From Propionibacteriaceae bacterium (GTDB lineage: Bacteria; Actinomycetota; Actinomycetes; Propionibacteriales; Propionibacteriaceae), in NCBI GenBank assembly GCA_031266665.1, contig JAISAO010000032.1, positions 19,485-83,484 of the forward strand: a DNA stretch of 64,000 nucleotides, given 5' to 3'. The position numbers and the translations under genes were made by a program. Shown one piece after another: positions 44,995-54,468 of the stretch. The first letter of the stretch is position 1; every line of letters begins with the position of its first letter. The notes under the pieces were generated by a model. That model was not told where the DNA came from. It was given only the letters and a program-made list of their open reading frames with translations, and ran no database searches.

Positions 44995-46428
44995 ATGACC
45001 ACCCGCCAATTCCCCGCCGGCTTCACCTGGGGCACGGCCACCGCCAGCTACCAGGTCGAGGGGGCGGCCCACGCCGACGGCCGCGGCCTCTCCATCTGGG
45101 ACACCTTCTGCGCCACGGAGGGCCAGATCGACGACGGCTCCAACGGCGACGTGGCCTGCGACCAGTACCACCGCTACCTAGGCGACATCGCCTTGATGAC
45201 CGAGCTCGGGGTCGGCGCCTACCGCTTCTCCGTCGCCTGGCCCCGCGTCCAGCCCCAGGCCGGCGAGCCGGTCAACCAGGCCGGCCTGGACCATTACTCG
45301 CGTCTGGTCGACGCCCTGCTGGCGGCCGGGATCAAGCCGGTCGTGACCCTCTATCACTGGGACCTGCCGCAATACCTGGAGGACGCCGGCGGCTGGCCCG
45401 AGCGCCAGACGGCGGTCCGTTTCGGCGACTACGCCGCCCTGGTGGCCCGTCGCCTGGGCGACCGGGTGGACACCTGGACGACGTTGAACGAGCCCTGGTG
45501 CTCGGCCTATCTGGGCTACGCCGCCGGCGAGCACGCCCCGGGCCGGCGCGACCACGCGGCCGCCCTGGCCGCCGCTCACCACCTCAACCTGGGCCACGGC
45601 CTGGCCGTCCAGGCCGTCCGGGCCGAGGTCGGCGACCGGGCCCGGACCTCCGTGACCCTCAATCTGACCCAGGCCTACCCGGCCACCGACTCGGCGCTGG
45701 ACCGGGCGGCGGCCGACCAGATCTGGCGGATCGACAACGACATCTGGCTCAAGCCGATGCTGGAGGGGGCCTACGACCCCCAGTTGTGGGCCGACACGGC
45801 CCAGGTGACGGACTGGGCCTTCGTCCGCGACGGCGACCTGGCGACGATCCGTCAGCCGCTCAGCGTCCTGGGCCTCAACTATTACTCCCCCGTCACCGTC
45901 CGGCCGCTCCCCGGGGCCGTCCCGGCGGCCCGGACGGCCGACTGCCCGGTGGTGCGCCCGGGGACGGAGGCCATCGAGGTGCTGGCCCCGACCGGGCCGC
46001 TGACGGACATGGGCTGGTCCCAGGAGCCCCGGGGTTTGACCGACCTGCTGGTCCGCCTGGCCCGGACCTACCCCGGGCTGGAGCTGATGGTGACGGAGAA
46101 CGGCTCGGCCTTCGTTGACACGGTGTCGCCCGACGGGCTGGTCCACGACCCTGAGCGGGTGGCCTACCTGGCCGCCCATATCGAGGCCCTGGGCCAGGCG
46201 CTCGACGCCGGCGCCCCGGTCAGCGGCTACTTCGCCTGGTCCCTGCTGGACAACTTCGAGTGGGCCCGGGGCTATACCAAGCGTTTCGGCTTGTTCCGCA
46301 CCGACTACGACACTTTGGAGCGGAGCTGGAAGGACACGGCCCGCTGGTACCAGGCGCTGGTCCGCTCCAACCGGGCGCCCGAGTCCGACTGGTCGTCGGC
46401 TCGGTCGGGTCAGCCGCCGGCCGTGTGA
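44995..46428 (+). CDS. GH1 beta-glucosidase
   Basis: 477 residues from ATG 44995 (GAGAGGG site). Retaining glycosidase of family GH1: FPAGFTWGTATASYQVEGA, acid/base E166 in TLNEPW, nucleophile E368 in VTENGSAF, and WSLLDNFEWARGYTKRFGLF. No signal peptide, so it hydrolyses imported beta-glucosides (e.g. cellobiose or plant glucosides) inside the cell. Divergent from the importer and preceded by a LacI-type operator. Confidence 0.95.
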   Translation: MTTRQFPAGFTWGTATASYQVEGAAHADGRGLSIWDTFCATEGQIDDGSNGDVACDQYHRYLGDIALMTELGVGAYRFSVAWPRVQPQAGEPVNQAGLDHYSRLVDALLAAGIKPVVTLYHWDLPQYLEDAGGWPERQTAVRFGDYAALVARRLGDRVDTWTTLNEPWCSAYLGYAAGEHAPGRRDHAAALAAAHHLNLGHGLAVQAVRAEVGDRARTSVTLNLTQAYPATDSALDRAAADQIWRIDNDIWLKPMLEGAYDPQLWADTAQVTDWAFVRDGDLATIRQPLSVLGLNYYSPVTVRPLPGAVPAARTADCPVVRPGTEAIEVLAPTGPLTDMGWSQEPRGLTDLLVRLARTYPGLELMVTENGSAFVDTVSPDGLVHDPERVAYLAAHIEALGQALDAGAPVSGYFAWSLLDNFEWARGYTKRFGLFRTDYDTLERSWKDTARWYQALVRSNRAPESDWSSARSGQPPAV

Positions 46429-46513
46429 GCGGACTGGCCGCCGACCAGCCTGTGACCAGCGTCACCATGACCACGACCGCCGGCCCGGCCGGCCCGACCG
46501 GCAGAATCGGCCC

Positions 46514-47731
46514 ATGACCGACACCGCTCCCGACCGCCCCGCGCCCGACCGCCGCCGGCCGGTCCCGCTCGACGGCCGCGCCGCCCGGGTGGCCGTGGTC
46601 CAGTTGTTCGCCTTCAACGGTTTGGTCATGGGGGCCTACGCCGGCGGCCTGGCGACCTTCAAAGACCAGTTGCGGCTGAGCAGTTGGCAGATGTCGGTCC
46701 TATTCGTCTTCATCGGCGCGGCGGCCATCGCCGCCATGCAGGTCGGCGGCCGGTTGTCCGACCGGCTGGGGGCCCGGCGGGTGGCCCTGGCGGCCGTCGT
46801 CCCCGAGGTCGTGGCCGCCGGCGGCCTGGCCCTGGTGGCGGCCCACGGCTCCTACGGCTGGCTGCTGGCGGCCGGCGTGGCCCTGGGGCTGGGCAATGGT
46901 GGTTTGGACGTGTCGATGAACGCCCTGGGGGTGCAGATCGAGCGCGCCCGGGGTAAACCGGTCATGAGCTCCTTCCACGGCGCCTGGTCGCTGGGCAACC
47001 TGGCCGGCGCCGCCGCCATCGCCGCCGTCGCCCGGGCCACCGGCTGGTCGGGAGGCCGGACGATCACGGCGGTCTGCCTGGGCTGCGCCGTCGTCGGGCT
47101 GGGGCTGTGGCTCAGCGCCCGCCGGATCACGCCCGAGACCGCTGTTGTGGCCCAGCGCACCGCCAGCGGCCAGAAGGTCAAACTGCCGGCCGTGGCCTAT
47201 GTCTTCGGGCTGATGGCGATCGGCTTCGGGGTGGGCGAGGGCACGGGCATGGACTGGTCGGCCATCCAGGTGGCGGCGGTGGCCGACGTCGCCCCGGCGA
47301 TCGCCTCCCTCGGCGTGGTGGCGTTGACGGCGGCCATGGTCTTGATCCGCTTGACCGGCGACCGGATCGTCGCCCGGCTGGGACGGCGCACGGTCGTGCG
47401 GCTGGGCTCGGCCACGGCCCTGGCGGGCTACCTGGTGGCGGCCTTGTCCCAGCCCCTGCCGCTACTGCTGCTCGGCTGGGGCCTGGTCGGCCTGGGCATC
47501 GGCGTGATCGCCCCCCAGGTCTACAGCGCCGCCGGCCACGCCGCCGGCGGCCGCGGCCTGGCGGTGGTGGTGACCTTCGGCTACGCCACCTTCCTGATCG
47601 CCCCGGCCGCCATGGGCGTCCTGGTGACGGCCTGGGGCGTCCAGCGGGCCATGTTCGTCCCCGCCCTGCTGCTGGCCGGCCTGGTCCTGGCCGCCGGCCT
47701 GCTGCCCCGCCGCGACGCCGGAGCCCCCTAA
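46514..47731 (+). CDS. MFS transporter
   Basis: 405 residues with 12 predicted membrane segments. The loop motif GGRLSDRLGARRVAL between segments 2 and 3 is the MFS signature; the start resembles the fucose/YbjJ-like group (VVQLFAFNGLVMGAYAGGLATFKDQLRLS). Substrate not predictable. 85 bases after the beta-glucosidase on the same strand, so it could be cotranscribed and export or import a product. Confidence 0.85.
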   Translation: MTDTAPDRPAPDRRRPVPLDGRAARVAVVQLFAFNGLVMGAYAGGLATFKDQLRLSSWQMSVLFVFIGAAAIAAMQVGGRLSDRLGARRVALAAVVPEVVAAGGLALVAAHGSYGWLLAAGVALGLGNGGLDVSMNALGVQIERARGKPVMSSFHGAWSLGNLAGAAAIAAVARATGWSGGRTITAVCLGCAVVGLGLWLSARRITPETAVVAQRTASGQKVKLPAVAYVFGLMAIGFGVGEGTGMDWSAIQVAAVADVAPAIASLGVVALTAAMVLIRLTGDRIVARLGRRTVVRLGSATALAGYLVAALSQPLPLLLLGWGLVGLGIGVIAPQVYSAAGHAAGGRGLAVVVTFGYATFLIAPAAMGVLVTAWGVQRAMFVPALLLAGLVLAAGLLPRRDAGAP

Positions 47732-47937
47732 GCCTGATCCCATCGTCCTGATCCCACTGGGTCGAGCCCCCGACCGGCGGGCGCGCGGCCGGAACCGATG
47801 GCCTGTCTGGGACCGGTTCGACCGACGGGGCCAGAGCCGGCGCGGCCAGCCAGACCGGCGAGAGCGGCCGGAGTCACGGGCCGGAGCCGGCGCCGCAGGT
47901 CAAGGAAGCTGGCGGAACAGACGCCGGGCCGGGCGAG

Positions 47938-47966
47938 TTGAGCCCGGCCGTGACCTGGGATAGGCT
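47938..47966 (+). promoter_or_regulatory. Promoter of the tRNA genes
   Basis: TTGAGC (47938-47943), 17 bases, TAGGCT (47961-47966); 28 bases before the tRNA-Gln 5' end. Confidence 0.55.
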
Positions 47967-47994
47967 GTCGCCCCGGCGTTGCCGGACGCCACCC

Positions 47995-48066
47995 TGGGGT
48001 ATGGGGTAATTGGCAGCCCAACGGATTCTGGTTCCGTTAGTCCAGGTTCGAGTCCTGGTACCCCAA
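47995..48066 (+). tRNA. tRNA-Gln (CUG)
   Basis: Cloverleaf read by eye: acceptor stem TGGGGTA/TACCCCA, anticodon stem ACGGA/TCCGT with loop TTCTGGT (anticodon CTG), T-loop GGTTCGAGTCC, discriminator A. CCA is not encoded. Confidence 0.93.
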
Positions 48067-48087
48067 CGCTCATTTGTGAGCCACAAC

Positions 48088-48160
48088 GGCCCCGTTGTGT
48101 AGCGGCCTAGCACGCGGCCCTCTCAAGGCTGAAACGGCGGTTCGAATCCGCTCGGGGCTA
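48088..48160 (+). tRNA. tRNA-Glu (CUC)
   Basis: Acceptor stem GGCCCCG/CGGGGCT (one G-U pair at the end), anticodon stem CGGCC/GGCTG with loop CTCTCAA (anticodon CTC), T-arm GGCGGTTCGAATCCGCT. 21 bases after tRNA-Gln and followed by a terminator; probably one transcript. Confidence 0.92.
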
Positions 48161-48168
48161 CAAAGGTG

Positions 48169-48204
48169 AAACACCTAGTCAGACGCAAGTTGACTAGGTG
48201 TTTT
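48169..48204 (+). terminator. Rho-independent terminator of the tRNA unit
   Basis: AAACACCTAGTCA (48169-48181) and TGACTAGGTGTTT (48191-48203), a perfect 13-base stem with a nine-base loop, running into TTTT. Confidence 0.88.
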
Positions 48205-48390
48205 CGCTCGACGGGGTGGTGCGCGCCGTGGACGCTATCGCCACCGGGGAGACAGCCGGAGTCAGCGAGGGCCAGATCACGAACGCCCGCCGTCGTTGCG
48301 CCGACCCGGTGATCGAGTCGGCCAAGAACGCGATGCGCGGCGGGCGTCCGAGCCTGGGATGGGCCCGGGCCGAGCGGCCCAAGCGTGGCT

Positions 48391-49308
48391 CTAGGGCTCG
48401 GGGTAGGCGACGAAGGCGAAGGCCGAACTGTCCGGCGCCCAACTGTTCACGTTGATGGCACCCTGGCCGCCGAAGACGTGGGCGCAGGTCTTCGCCCGGG
48501 TCCAGTCGCCGTCCGTGACGACCTTGATGTCGACCCACACTTCTGCGGGATGCCCCTGGGCGCCCGGCGGGAAGGCGATGTAGCAGGCCTTGGTCCCGTC
48601 GGGGGACAGGTGCGGGAACCAGTTGACGAACTCGTCGCAGGTCAACTGCTCGGCATCGCCGCCGTCGGGCCGCAGGCGGGCGATCTGGGCGTGGCCGTCG
48701 AAGCTCTCCGTGTTGAAGTAGATCCACTCGCCGTCGGGCGAGTACTCGGAGCCGTCGGCCGGGCCCGGGCCGTCGGTGAGTTGTCGGTAGTCGCCGTCGC
48801 CCTTGGCCGACATCGTGAAGACGTCGCCGCGACCCCAGAAGTCGCCGGGGGTGAGCGGGTGCACGCCGATGACGGCGAGGCGCTCGCCGTCCGGGCTCAC
48901 GCCGTGGAGGAAGTGCTTGAAGCCCGGGATGCCGGGGTCGCCCTCGACGAGCTGGCCGCGGCCGCCCGCCAATGGCACGCGGTGGACGCGCCAGTCGAAG
49001 GCGGAGACGTAGATGTGCTCCCCGTCCGGATCGAGGACATGGTCGTTGTTGATGATCGGAACGCCGGACAGCTCGATCTGCTCCAGCCGGCCGTCCTCGA
49101 CCCCGAGGCGCCAGAGGTCGAAGTCGCCGTTGAGGATCAGCCACTTACCGTCGAGGGTCCAGTTCGGGGCTTCGAGCAGGATGTGGTCGAACTCGGCCAG
49201 CACCCGTGTCTCCAGGGTCGCCGGATCGGCCACGATCACCTGCGTCCGCTGCCCCGGCCGGAGGTCGCGCGGTGGGATTGTGATGCCGTTGTACTCGTTT
49301 TTCGCCAT
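48391..49308 (-). CDS. TolB-like beta-propeller protein (PD40 repeats)
   Basis: 305 residues from ATG 49308 (AGGAGACC site). Repeated DGKWLIL, DGEHIYV, DGERLAV, DGEWIYF, DGTKACY strands are PD40/TolB-type propeller blades. The end FGGQGAINVNSWAPDSSAFAFV is characteristic of a cytoplasmic bacterial family often labelled 'biopolymer transporter Tol'; there is no signal peptide, so a role in the Tol system is unlikely. Oligogalacturonate lyases have a similar fold, so an enzyme acting on sugar derivatives is possible. It follows the oxidoreductase gene on the same strand at 37 bases and belongs to the catabolic island. Confidence 0.75.
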   Translation of the reverse strand: MAKNEYNGITIPPRDLRPGQRTQVIVADPATLETRVLAEFDHILLEAPNWTLDGKWLILNGDFDLWRLGVEDGRLEQIELSGVPIINNDHVLDPDGEHIYVSAFDWRVHRVPLAGGRGQLVEGDPGIPGFKHFLHGVSPDGERLAVIGVHPLTPGDFWGRGDVFTMSAKGDGDYRQLTDGPGPADGSEYSPDGEWIYFNTESFDGHAQIARLRPDGGDAEQLTCDEFVNWFPHLSPDGTKACYIAFPPGAQGHPAEVWVDIKVVTDGDWTRAKTCAHVFGGQGAINVNSWAPDSSAFAFVAYPEP

Positions 49309-49345
49309 TGCTGGTCTCCTGTCGTTATGCGGAAGCGAGTGGTGT

Positions 49346-50470
49346 TCAGAGCGAGAGGGCTGGTGTTGGCGCCACCGTGACGGACGCCCCGGTGCGCGCG
49401 GACTCGGCGATGGCCTCGATGACGGTGACGACTCGCAGTCCGTCGGTGAAGGTCGGCAGGCCGTCGGGGGGGTTCCCCGCGATAGCCGCGTAGGTGTCGC
49501 CCACGAAGGCCGCGAAGGCGTCCAAATAGCCGAGCGGATGACCGCCGGGAGCCACGCAGAGCCGGGCCGCGTCGGCGCCCAACTGCGCGGTATCGCGTGG
49601 GAGGAGCTGCGAGCCGACCCGTCGTCCGAGCCACAGGTTTTCGGGGCTCTCCTGGTCGAACTTGAGTGAGAGACGGTCGGTCGACACCGCCAGAGCCAGG
49701 CTGTTCTTGTACCCCGGGGCGACCTGGGACACGGTGAGTGTGCCGAGCCCGCCGCCAGCCAGGTCGAATAGCACGGCGCCGAGGTCCTCCGTGTCCACGG
49801 GGGCTCCGGCGCGCTCCGGATAGACCGTCCGCCAGGCCGACCGGACCGTGACAAGCCGGTCGCCGATGACGAACTCGATGAAATCGACGAGATGCGAGCC
49901 GATGTCGCCGAACGCCCGCGTGGCGCCGCCTCGCGCGCTGTCGACACGCCAGTCGGTATCAGTGGGTTCGGACATCCAGTCCTGGAGGTACGCGCCCGTG
50001 ACCATGTGGACCGCGCCCGCGTCGTCGCTCTGGAGTTGGGCGCGCAGCTCTCGGGCCATCGGATGGAAACGGTAGATAAACGGCACCGTGGCGACCACTC
50101 CGGCTGCCTGGCTGGCCTCAACGAGTCTCTGGCCGTCCTCCACGGAGGTCGTCAGAGGCTTCTCACACACGACGTGCTTGCCCGCCTCGATCGCTCTGAG
50201 CGCCAACTCGGCGTGGGTCCAGTTGGGAGTGCAGATGTGGACGACGTCGATCTCGGGAGACTCGATGAGCGCGGCGGCCGAGTCGAACACTTGGCCGACG
50301 CCCATCTGCCTGGCCACCTCACGCGCACGGTCCAAGGAGATGTCCGCCAGGCCGTGAATCGTGGCTCCCGCCACCCTGATGGAGCGGGCATGAATCTGGC
50401 CGATGAATCCCCCGCCGATGATTCCAACCCTGAGGTTCCCCGGATGGCTCGTGAACTGAGTCGATGGCAT
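49346..50470 (-). CDS. Gfo/Idh/MocA-family oxidoreductase 1
   Basis: 374 residues. N-terminal Rossmann fold RVGIIGGGFIGQIHARS; the conserved EKP motif (HVVCEKPLTTS) with catalytic Lys; GDIGSHLVDF in the C-terminal domain. These NAD(P)-dependent enzymes oxidise hydroxyl groups of sugars and inositols; 3-keto-sugar formation is a known activity in the family. Oppositely oriented to the main operon, together with the propeller and ROK genes. The substrate is inferred from context only. Confidence 0.88.
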   Translation of the reverse strand: MPSTQFTSHPGNLRVGIIGGGFIGQIHARSIRVAGATIHGLADISLDRAREVARQMGVGQVFDSAAALIESPEIDVVHICTPNWTHAELALRAIEAGKHVVCEKPLTTSVEDGQRLVEASQAAGVVATVPFIYRFHPMARELRAQLQSDDAGAVHMVTGAYLQDWMSEPTDTDWRVDSARGGATRAFGDIGSHLVDFIEFVIGDRLVTVRSAWRTVYPERAGAPVDTEDLGAVLFDLAGGGLGTLTVSQVAPGYKNSLALAVSTDRLSLKFDQESPENLWLGRRVGSQLLPRDTAQLGADAARLCVAPGGHPLGYLDAFAAFVGDTYAAIAGNPPDGLPTFTDGLRVVTVIEAIAESARTGASVTVAPTPALSL

Positions 50471-50528
50471 CGTCGCACTTTCTTGTCGAGACGTAGGTGC
50501 GAGTCTGGCCGATCTTCTTTCGACCTAC

Positions 50529-50545
50529 AACGTCTTAATTACGTT
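50529..50545 (-). promoter_or_regulatory. AT-rich inverted repeat upstream of oxidoreductase 1
   Basis: AACGT (50529-50533), seven bases (CTTAATT), ACGTT (50541-50545), in an AT-rich patch between the ROK stop and the oxidoreductase start. A possible ROK-repressor site. Confidence 0.35.
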
Positions 50546-50546
50546 T

Positions 50547-51797
50547 TTATCGGGCATAATATCGAGGTCTCGGCGGTAGTGCCTTGCGCACCGGACGTCG
50601 TGCCAGCGCCTCTGGTTCGAGTTCGGACTCGAGGCCCATGACCAGGCCGCCCGCCAGCCCTGACCGTCGGCCGTAGACCGGGCGCGCCATGGTCAGGTTG
50701 CGGGTCGCGAGTGGCAGAGCCCGGCTGTAGACGATAGAGCGGATGATGGCGAGGAGGTGGTCGCTCGCCATGGACAGGGATCCGCCGACCAGGACCCGCT
50801 CCGGGTTGACGAAGTGGATGAGGCTGACCACGACCTCCCCGATCTGCTCCGCCGCTTCCTTGACGATTCTGAGGGCCGGCGGATCCTGCTGCTCGATCAA
50901 GGCCATGACTGATCGGGTGAGGCCGATCTGGTCAGAACCGTCGAAGCCGAGGGCGAGTCCGACGGCGCGGACCGAGGCCACGGCTTCGAGGCAACCGATG
51001 CTGCCGCAGGTGCAAGGCGTCTTGGCGGCGAGGGAGGCCCGGACATGTCCGACGTCGCCGGCGGCTCCGTCGGCTCCCCGGATCAGCGTTCCATCCGCCC
51101 CGACAATGCCGACCCCGATGCCTGTCCCCACCTTGACGTAGAGCAAGGGCCCGCGGGTGAGTGGCGCGGCCCGCGCCTCGCCGAGAGCGCGTAGGTTGAC
51201 GTCGTTCTCCAACATGACTGGACCTCCCAGGAGTTCTCTCATTCGGTCCACGACGGGATAGCCGTCCCAGCCGGGCATGATCGGAGGTCTCACCACCGCG
51301 CCCCCCCAGTGGTCGACCGGGCCGGGGAGTCCCATGACCAGGGAGCGCGGCGTGTCCGGACGGCCGAGGCGCTCCAGCATGTCGCTGAAGCGGCCGCCCA
51401 AGTCCGGCAGGACGCGCTCGGGGCCGGCGTCCAGGCGGATGTCGATGTCAACCCGGTCGATCATGCGCTGTCCGAGATCGAACACCGCGAGGGAGGCGTG
51501 GGTGGAACCGCAGTCGGCCACGAGCACGATGCCGAACTCCGGGTCCAGTTCCAGGGTCTCCGCAGGACGGCCACGACCTGGCACGACCTTGATCCCGCCG
51601 ACTCGCAGAGCCCCGATGTCGATCAGGGTCTGGACCCCGGCATCGACAGTGGTGCGAGACAGGCCGGTGGCCCGGCCGAGCTCGGCTTTCGAGGTGGCGC
51701 TCCCGCTCGCCACGAGCTTGGCCAGCGTGCTCGCCACGGTCTCCCGGCTGACTCGTGCCGACAGCGGCGGAGCAGTCAGGCGGAGTTCGAACTTCAT
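50547..51797 (-). CDS. ROK-family transcriptional repressor
   Basis: 416 residues from ATG 51797, which has a GGAGAGGAG ribosome site; an upstream in-frame start adds 20 residues without one. Winged helix at ~20-75 (SKAELGRATGLSRTTVDAGVQTLIDIGAL), then a ROK sugar-kinase fold with ADCGSTHASLAVFDL, the Zn-binding CTCGSIGCLEA cysteines and VKVGTGIGVGIV. ROK repressors release DNA on binding a sugar or sugar phosphate. It is divergent from the substrate-binding gene and is the likely regulator of the island. Confidence 0.92.
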   Translation of the reverse strand: MKFELRLTAPPLSARVSRETVASTLAKLVASGSATSKAELGRATGLSRTTVDAGVQTLIDIGALRVGGIKVVPGRGRPAETLELDPEFGIVLVADCGSTHASLAVFDLGQRMIDRVDIDIRLDAGPERVLPDLGGRFSDMLERLGRPDTPRSLVMGLPGPVDHWGGAVVRPPIMPGWDGYPVVDRMRELLGGPVMLENDVNLRALGEARAAPLTRGPLLYVKVGTGIGVGIVGADGTLIRGADGAAGDVGHVRASLAAKTPCTCGSIGCLEAVASVRAVGLALGFDGSDQIGLTRSVMALIEQQDPPALRIVKEAAEQIGEVVVSLIHFVNPERVLVGGSLSMASDHLLAIIRSIVYSRALPLATRNLTMARPVYGRRSGLAGGLVMGLESELEPEALARRPVRKALPPRPRYYAR

Positions 51798-51867
51798 GAC
51801 GTCTCCTCTCCGGAGAGGGCTCGCCGATTCCTTCGTGAATGTGTCTTTATAATTCATATTTTATGCA

Positions 51868-51897
51868 TTGAACGGACTGAAGTGTGCTACCTAGGCT
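51868..51897 (+). promoter_or_regulatory. Promoter of the catabolic operon
   Basis: TTGAAC (51868-51873), 18 bases, TAGGCT (51892-51897), ahead of the binding-protein gene. The adjoining AT-rich block (51846-51866, with CATATTTTATG) may contain the divergent ROK promoter and operator. Confidence 0.5.
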
Positions 51898-51941
51898 ACC
51901 AGGAGAGGTGCTCGTCCAGGTACCTGACAAAGGAGTCACAC

Positions 51942-53498
51942 ATGCATGCTCAGCCACCCTCACGTTCCGCTCTCCACCGCTTCCTGGCGGTTCCCGCCGC
52001 CGCCGTCATCGTCGCTGCCGGGCTGCTGGCAGGCTGCTCACCTGACACTGACCCCGGCCCCGGCGGTACCGACCCGACGTCGGAACCCCTCACCCTCGTC
52101 ATCGGCTCCGGCGCCACCAGCGGTCCCAACTGGGACCCCGCGTCGAAGATTCCAGACAGTTTCCTGACCTACGCGATCTACGATCCGCTGCTGTACATCG
52201 ACTTCCTGACCCAAGAGGCGACACCCTGGGTGGCGGAGTCCTATGAGTGGGACGAAGCCCGCACCACCTTGACGCTGCACCTCCGGGAAGGGGTCAGGTT
52301 CACCGACGGCGCGCCCTACGACGCCCAGGCCGTCGTGACGAATATCGAGTACGTCCGCCACAATCCGGCGGCCGACCGATACTCGGACCTGGTCGACGTC
52401 ACCAACGTCGCCGCCGTCGATGCCCAGACCGTGCAGATCACCATGACGAGCCCGGACCCGCAGTTCATCGCCTACCTCGGCATGTACCGGATCGCCAGCC
52501 CCGCAGCTTTGCAGGACCCGGACACGCTGTCGCAGAACCCCGTCGGGTCCGGACCCTACATCCTCGACATGGCGCAGACCGTGGCCGATTCGGAGTATGT
52601 CTTCGTGCGCAACCCCGATTATTGGAACCCTGGGGCCTTCCCCTACGACATCGCGAAGGTGCTCCTGATCCCGGATAACACGGCTCGGATCAACGCCCTC
52701 AAGTCGGGCCAGGTCGACTACATCGCTGGCGTCACCGCCGCCACGGCGGCGGACGTCCAGGCTTCCGGCTTCGGCGTCTACAACCAGAGGTCGCTGTGGT
52801 TCGGGCTCGCCATGGACGACGTCGACGGCGACCTGGGCTCGCCCATCGCCGACCGGCGCGTCCGCCAGGCGATCGCGTACGCCATCGACCGCGAGACGAT
52901 CTTCGACACCATCGACCACGGCCTCAGCGCCGGCGGCAACCAGATCTGGACCGACGGCCAGCCCTTCTACCGCCCGGACCGGGCCAACGAGTACGCCTAC
53001 GACCCCAACAAGGCGAGGGCGCTGATGGCGGAGGCCGGCTACGCCGACGGCTTTGAACTGACCATCCCGACGTTCGCCGGCTGGATGTCCGAGCCCTACC
53101 AGCCGATCATCGGCCAGTACCTCTCCGACATCGGGATCACGATCAACTGGCAGATGGGGACCTATCCCGACCTCGTGGTCGCGTGGGAGAGCGACACCTA
53201 TCCGGTGTTCACCATCGTCGAGTCCTTCCCGACGACCACGGCTCAAGTGCTGTACCCGCGCGGGATCCACAACGTGGAGCGCTGGACGTCGCCGGAGATC
53301 AACTCGCTGCTTGACAGCTACAGTTCCGGGGCCGATGCGGCAGCCGCCCAGGCCGCCGCGGAGATCGGCGACATCGTCATGGACGAAGTGTGGTTCATCG
53401 TCATCAGCCAGCCCTACCAGTCCTTCGGCTACGACCTTAACAAGGTCCAGGTGGTCGGCGATCCCATGTATGTCCGGGCCGTCGCCCCTGCCAACTGA
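51942..53498 (+). CDS. Oligopeptide/glycoside-type ABC binding lipoprotein
   Basis: 518 residues from ATG 51942 (AAAGGAGT site). Lipobox LLAGCS. Extracellular solute-binding protein family 5: LHLREGVRFTDGAPYDAQAVV, VGSGPYIL, RNPDYW, DRRVRQAIAYAIDRETI. Although named for peptides, members also bind oligosaccharides and glycosides; the sugar-modifying neighbours favour such a substrate. First gene of the long plus-strand operon and partner of the permeases and ATPases at 57.3-61 kb. Confidence 0.9.
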   Translation: MHAQPPSRSALHRFLAVPAAAVIVAAGLLAGCSPDTDPGPGGTDPTSEPLTLVIGSGATSGPNWDPASKIPDSFLTYAIYDPLLYIDFLTQEATPWVAESYEWDEARTTLTLHLREGVRFTDGAPYDAQAVVTNIEYVRHNPAADRYSDLVDVTNVAAVDAQTVQITMTSPDPQFIAYLGMYRIASPAALQDPDTLSQNPVGSGPYILDMAQTVADSEYVFVRNPDYWNPGAFPYDIAKVLLIPDNTARINALKSGQVDYIAGVTAATAADVQASGFGVYNQRSLWFGLAMDDVDGDLGSPIADRRVRQAIAYAIDRETIFDTIDHGLSAGGNQIWTDGQPFYRPDRANEYAYDPNKARALMAEAGYADGFELTIPTFAGWMSEPYQPIIGQYLSDIGITINWQMGTYPDLVVAWESDTYPVFTIVESFPTTTAQVLYPRGIHNVERWTSPEINSLLDSYSSGADAAAAQAAAEIGDIVMDEVWFIVISQPYQSFGYDLNKVQVVGDPMYVRAVAPAN

Positions 53499-53613
53499 CT
53501 CCCAGCCGCGCCCGCGGCGCCGTCGGCGCGCTCGCCGCGCCGCCCTCGGCGCCACGCGGGTGGCCCTATCGCACCCACACCACGACCGCAAACAACGAGA
53601 AAGGAATCTGACC

Positions 53614-54468
53614 ATGACAGCGACACAAGAAGACGGGTTTGTCCCCCTCTTCAACGGAGTCGACTTGACCGGCTGGGTGGCCCAGCCACGGGTCTACGGG
53701 CCTTACTGGCCGGGAGGCCCAGAACTCAGGCAGATGGCGCCGCACGCCTTCAGCGAAGAGTATTGGGAGAACGCTCCCCATCGACCGGCGGTCTGGACCG
53801 TCGAAGACGGCGCGATCGTGGGCCGGCAAGACGAGCCCGGTAGCGGCTTCGGCGGCTTCCTCGTGACTGAGCAGAAGTACGGCGACTACGAGCTCGTGCT
53901 CGAGGCGAACCCCGATTGGCCGGCCGACACCGGCATCATCCTGCGCAAGGAGTGGGACGGTTTCGGCGGCATCCAGGTTCTGGTCGACTATCGCCAGTCG
54001 GGCTCCATCGGCGGCTTCTACGGCAACGGGATCGGCGGCTGGCACGCCGTGTCCTACGCTTTCGACGGCGTGGTCGACCAAGGGGGCAAGCTCCTCAGCC
54101 TCAAGGAAGACGACCCGGTCACGTCCATTGAACCGGTGGGCGACAAGGCGGAGTTGCTGACCTACGGGATCGGCGTCGACGACTTCCTGTCCACCTGGCG
54201 GGTGAACGACTGGAACGAGATCCGGGTTCGCATCGTCGGCGCCAAGCCCATCGTGACGACCTGGATCAACGGCCTCAAGACCGCCGAGATCGACCTGGCC
54301 GCGCTCAAGGCGCCGAACTACGAGGCCGACCAGGTCGCCGAATTCCTCGGCCGCGCGAGCCACATCGGGCTCGAGGTTCACGACTCGGACCCGATGATGA
54401 AGCAGGGCCGTTGGGGCATCGGCAACGCCTGCCGCTGGCGCAACCTCCGCATCAAGGAGCTGTCATGA
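53614..54468 (+). CDS. DUF1080 / 3-keto-disaccharide hydrolase family protein
   Basis: 284 residues, no signal peptide. FVPLFNGVDLTGWVAQP at the start and GGFLVTEQKYGDYELVLE, DTGIILRKEWDGFGGIQVLVDYR, WNEIRVRIVG and HIGLEVHD are the lectin-like jelly-roll pattern of DUF1080, a family with members shown to hydrolyse 3-keto-disaccharides. In most bacteria it is exported; here it would act in the cytoplasm, after an oxidoreductase has made the 3-keto form. The next gene starts in its stop codon (ATGA). Confidence 0.85.
   Translation: MTATQEDGFVPLFNGVDLTGWVAQPRVYGPYWPGGPELRQMAPHAFSEEYWENAPHRPAVWTVEDGAIVGRQDEPGSGFGGFLVTEQKYGDYELVLEANPDWPADTGIILRKEWDGFGGIQVLVDYRQSGSIGGFYGNGIGGWHAVSYAFDGVVDQGGKLLSLKEDDPVTSIEPVGDKAELLTYGIGVDDFLSTWRVNDWNEIRVRIVGAKPIVTTWINGLKTAEIDLAALKAPNYEADQVAEFLGRASHIGLEVHDSDPMMKQGRWGIGNACRWRNLRIKELS

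Noticed and set aside
48198..48455. Possible small gene after the tRNA terminator
   Set aside because: No recognisable family, no convincing ribosome site, and an Arg-rich end that runs opposite the propeller gene; noted only as a possible remnant.
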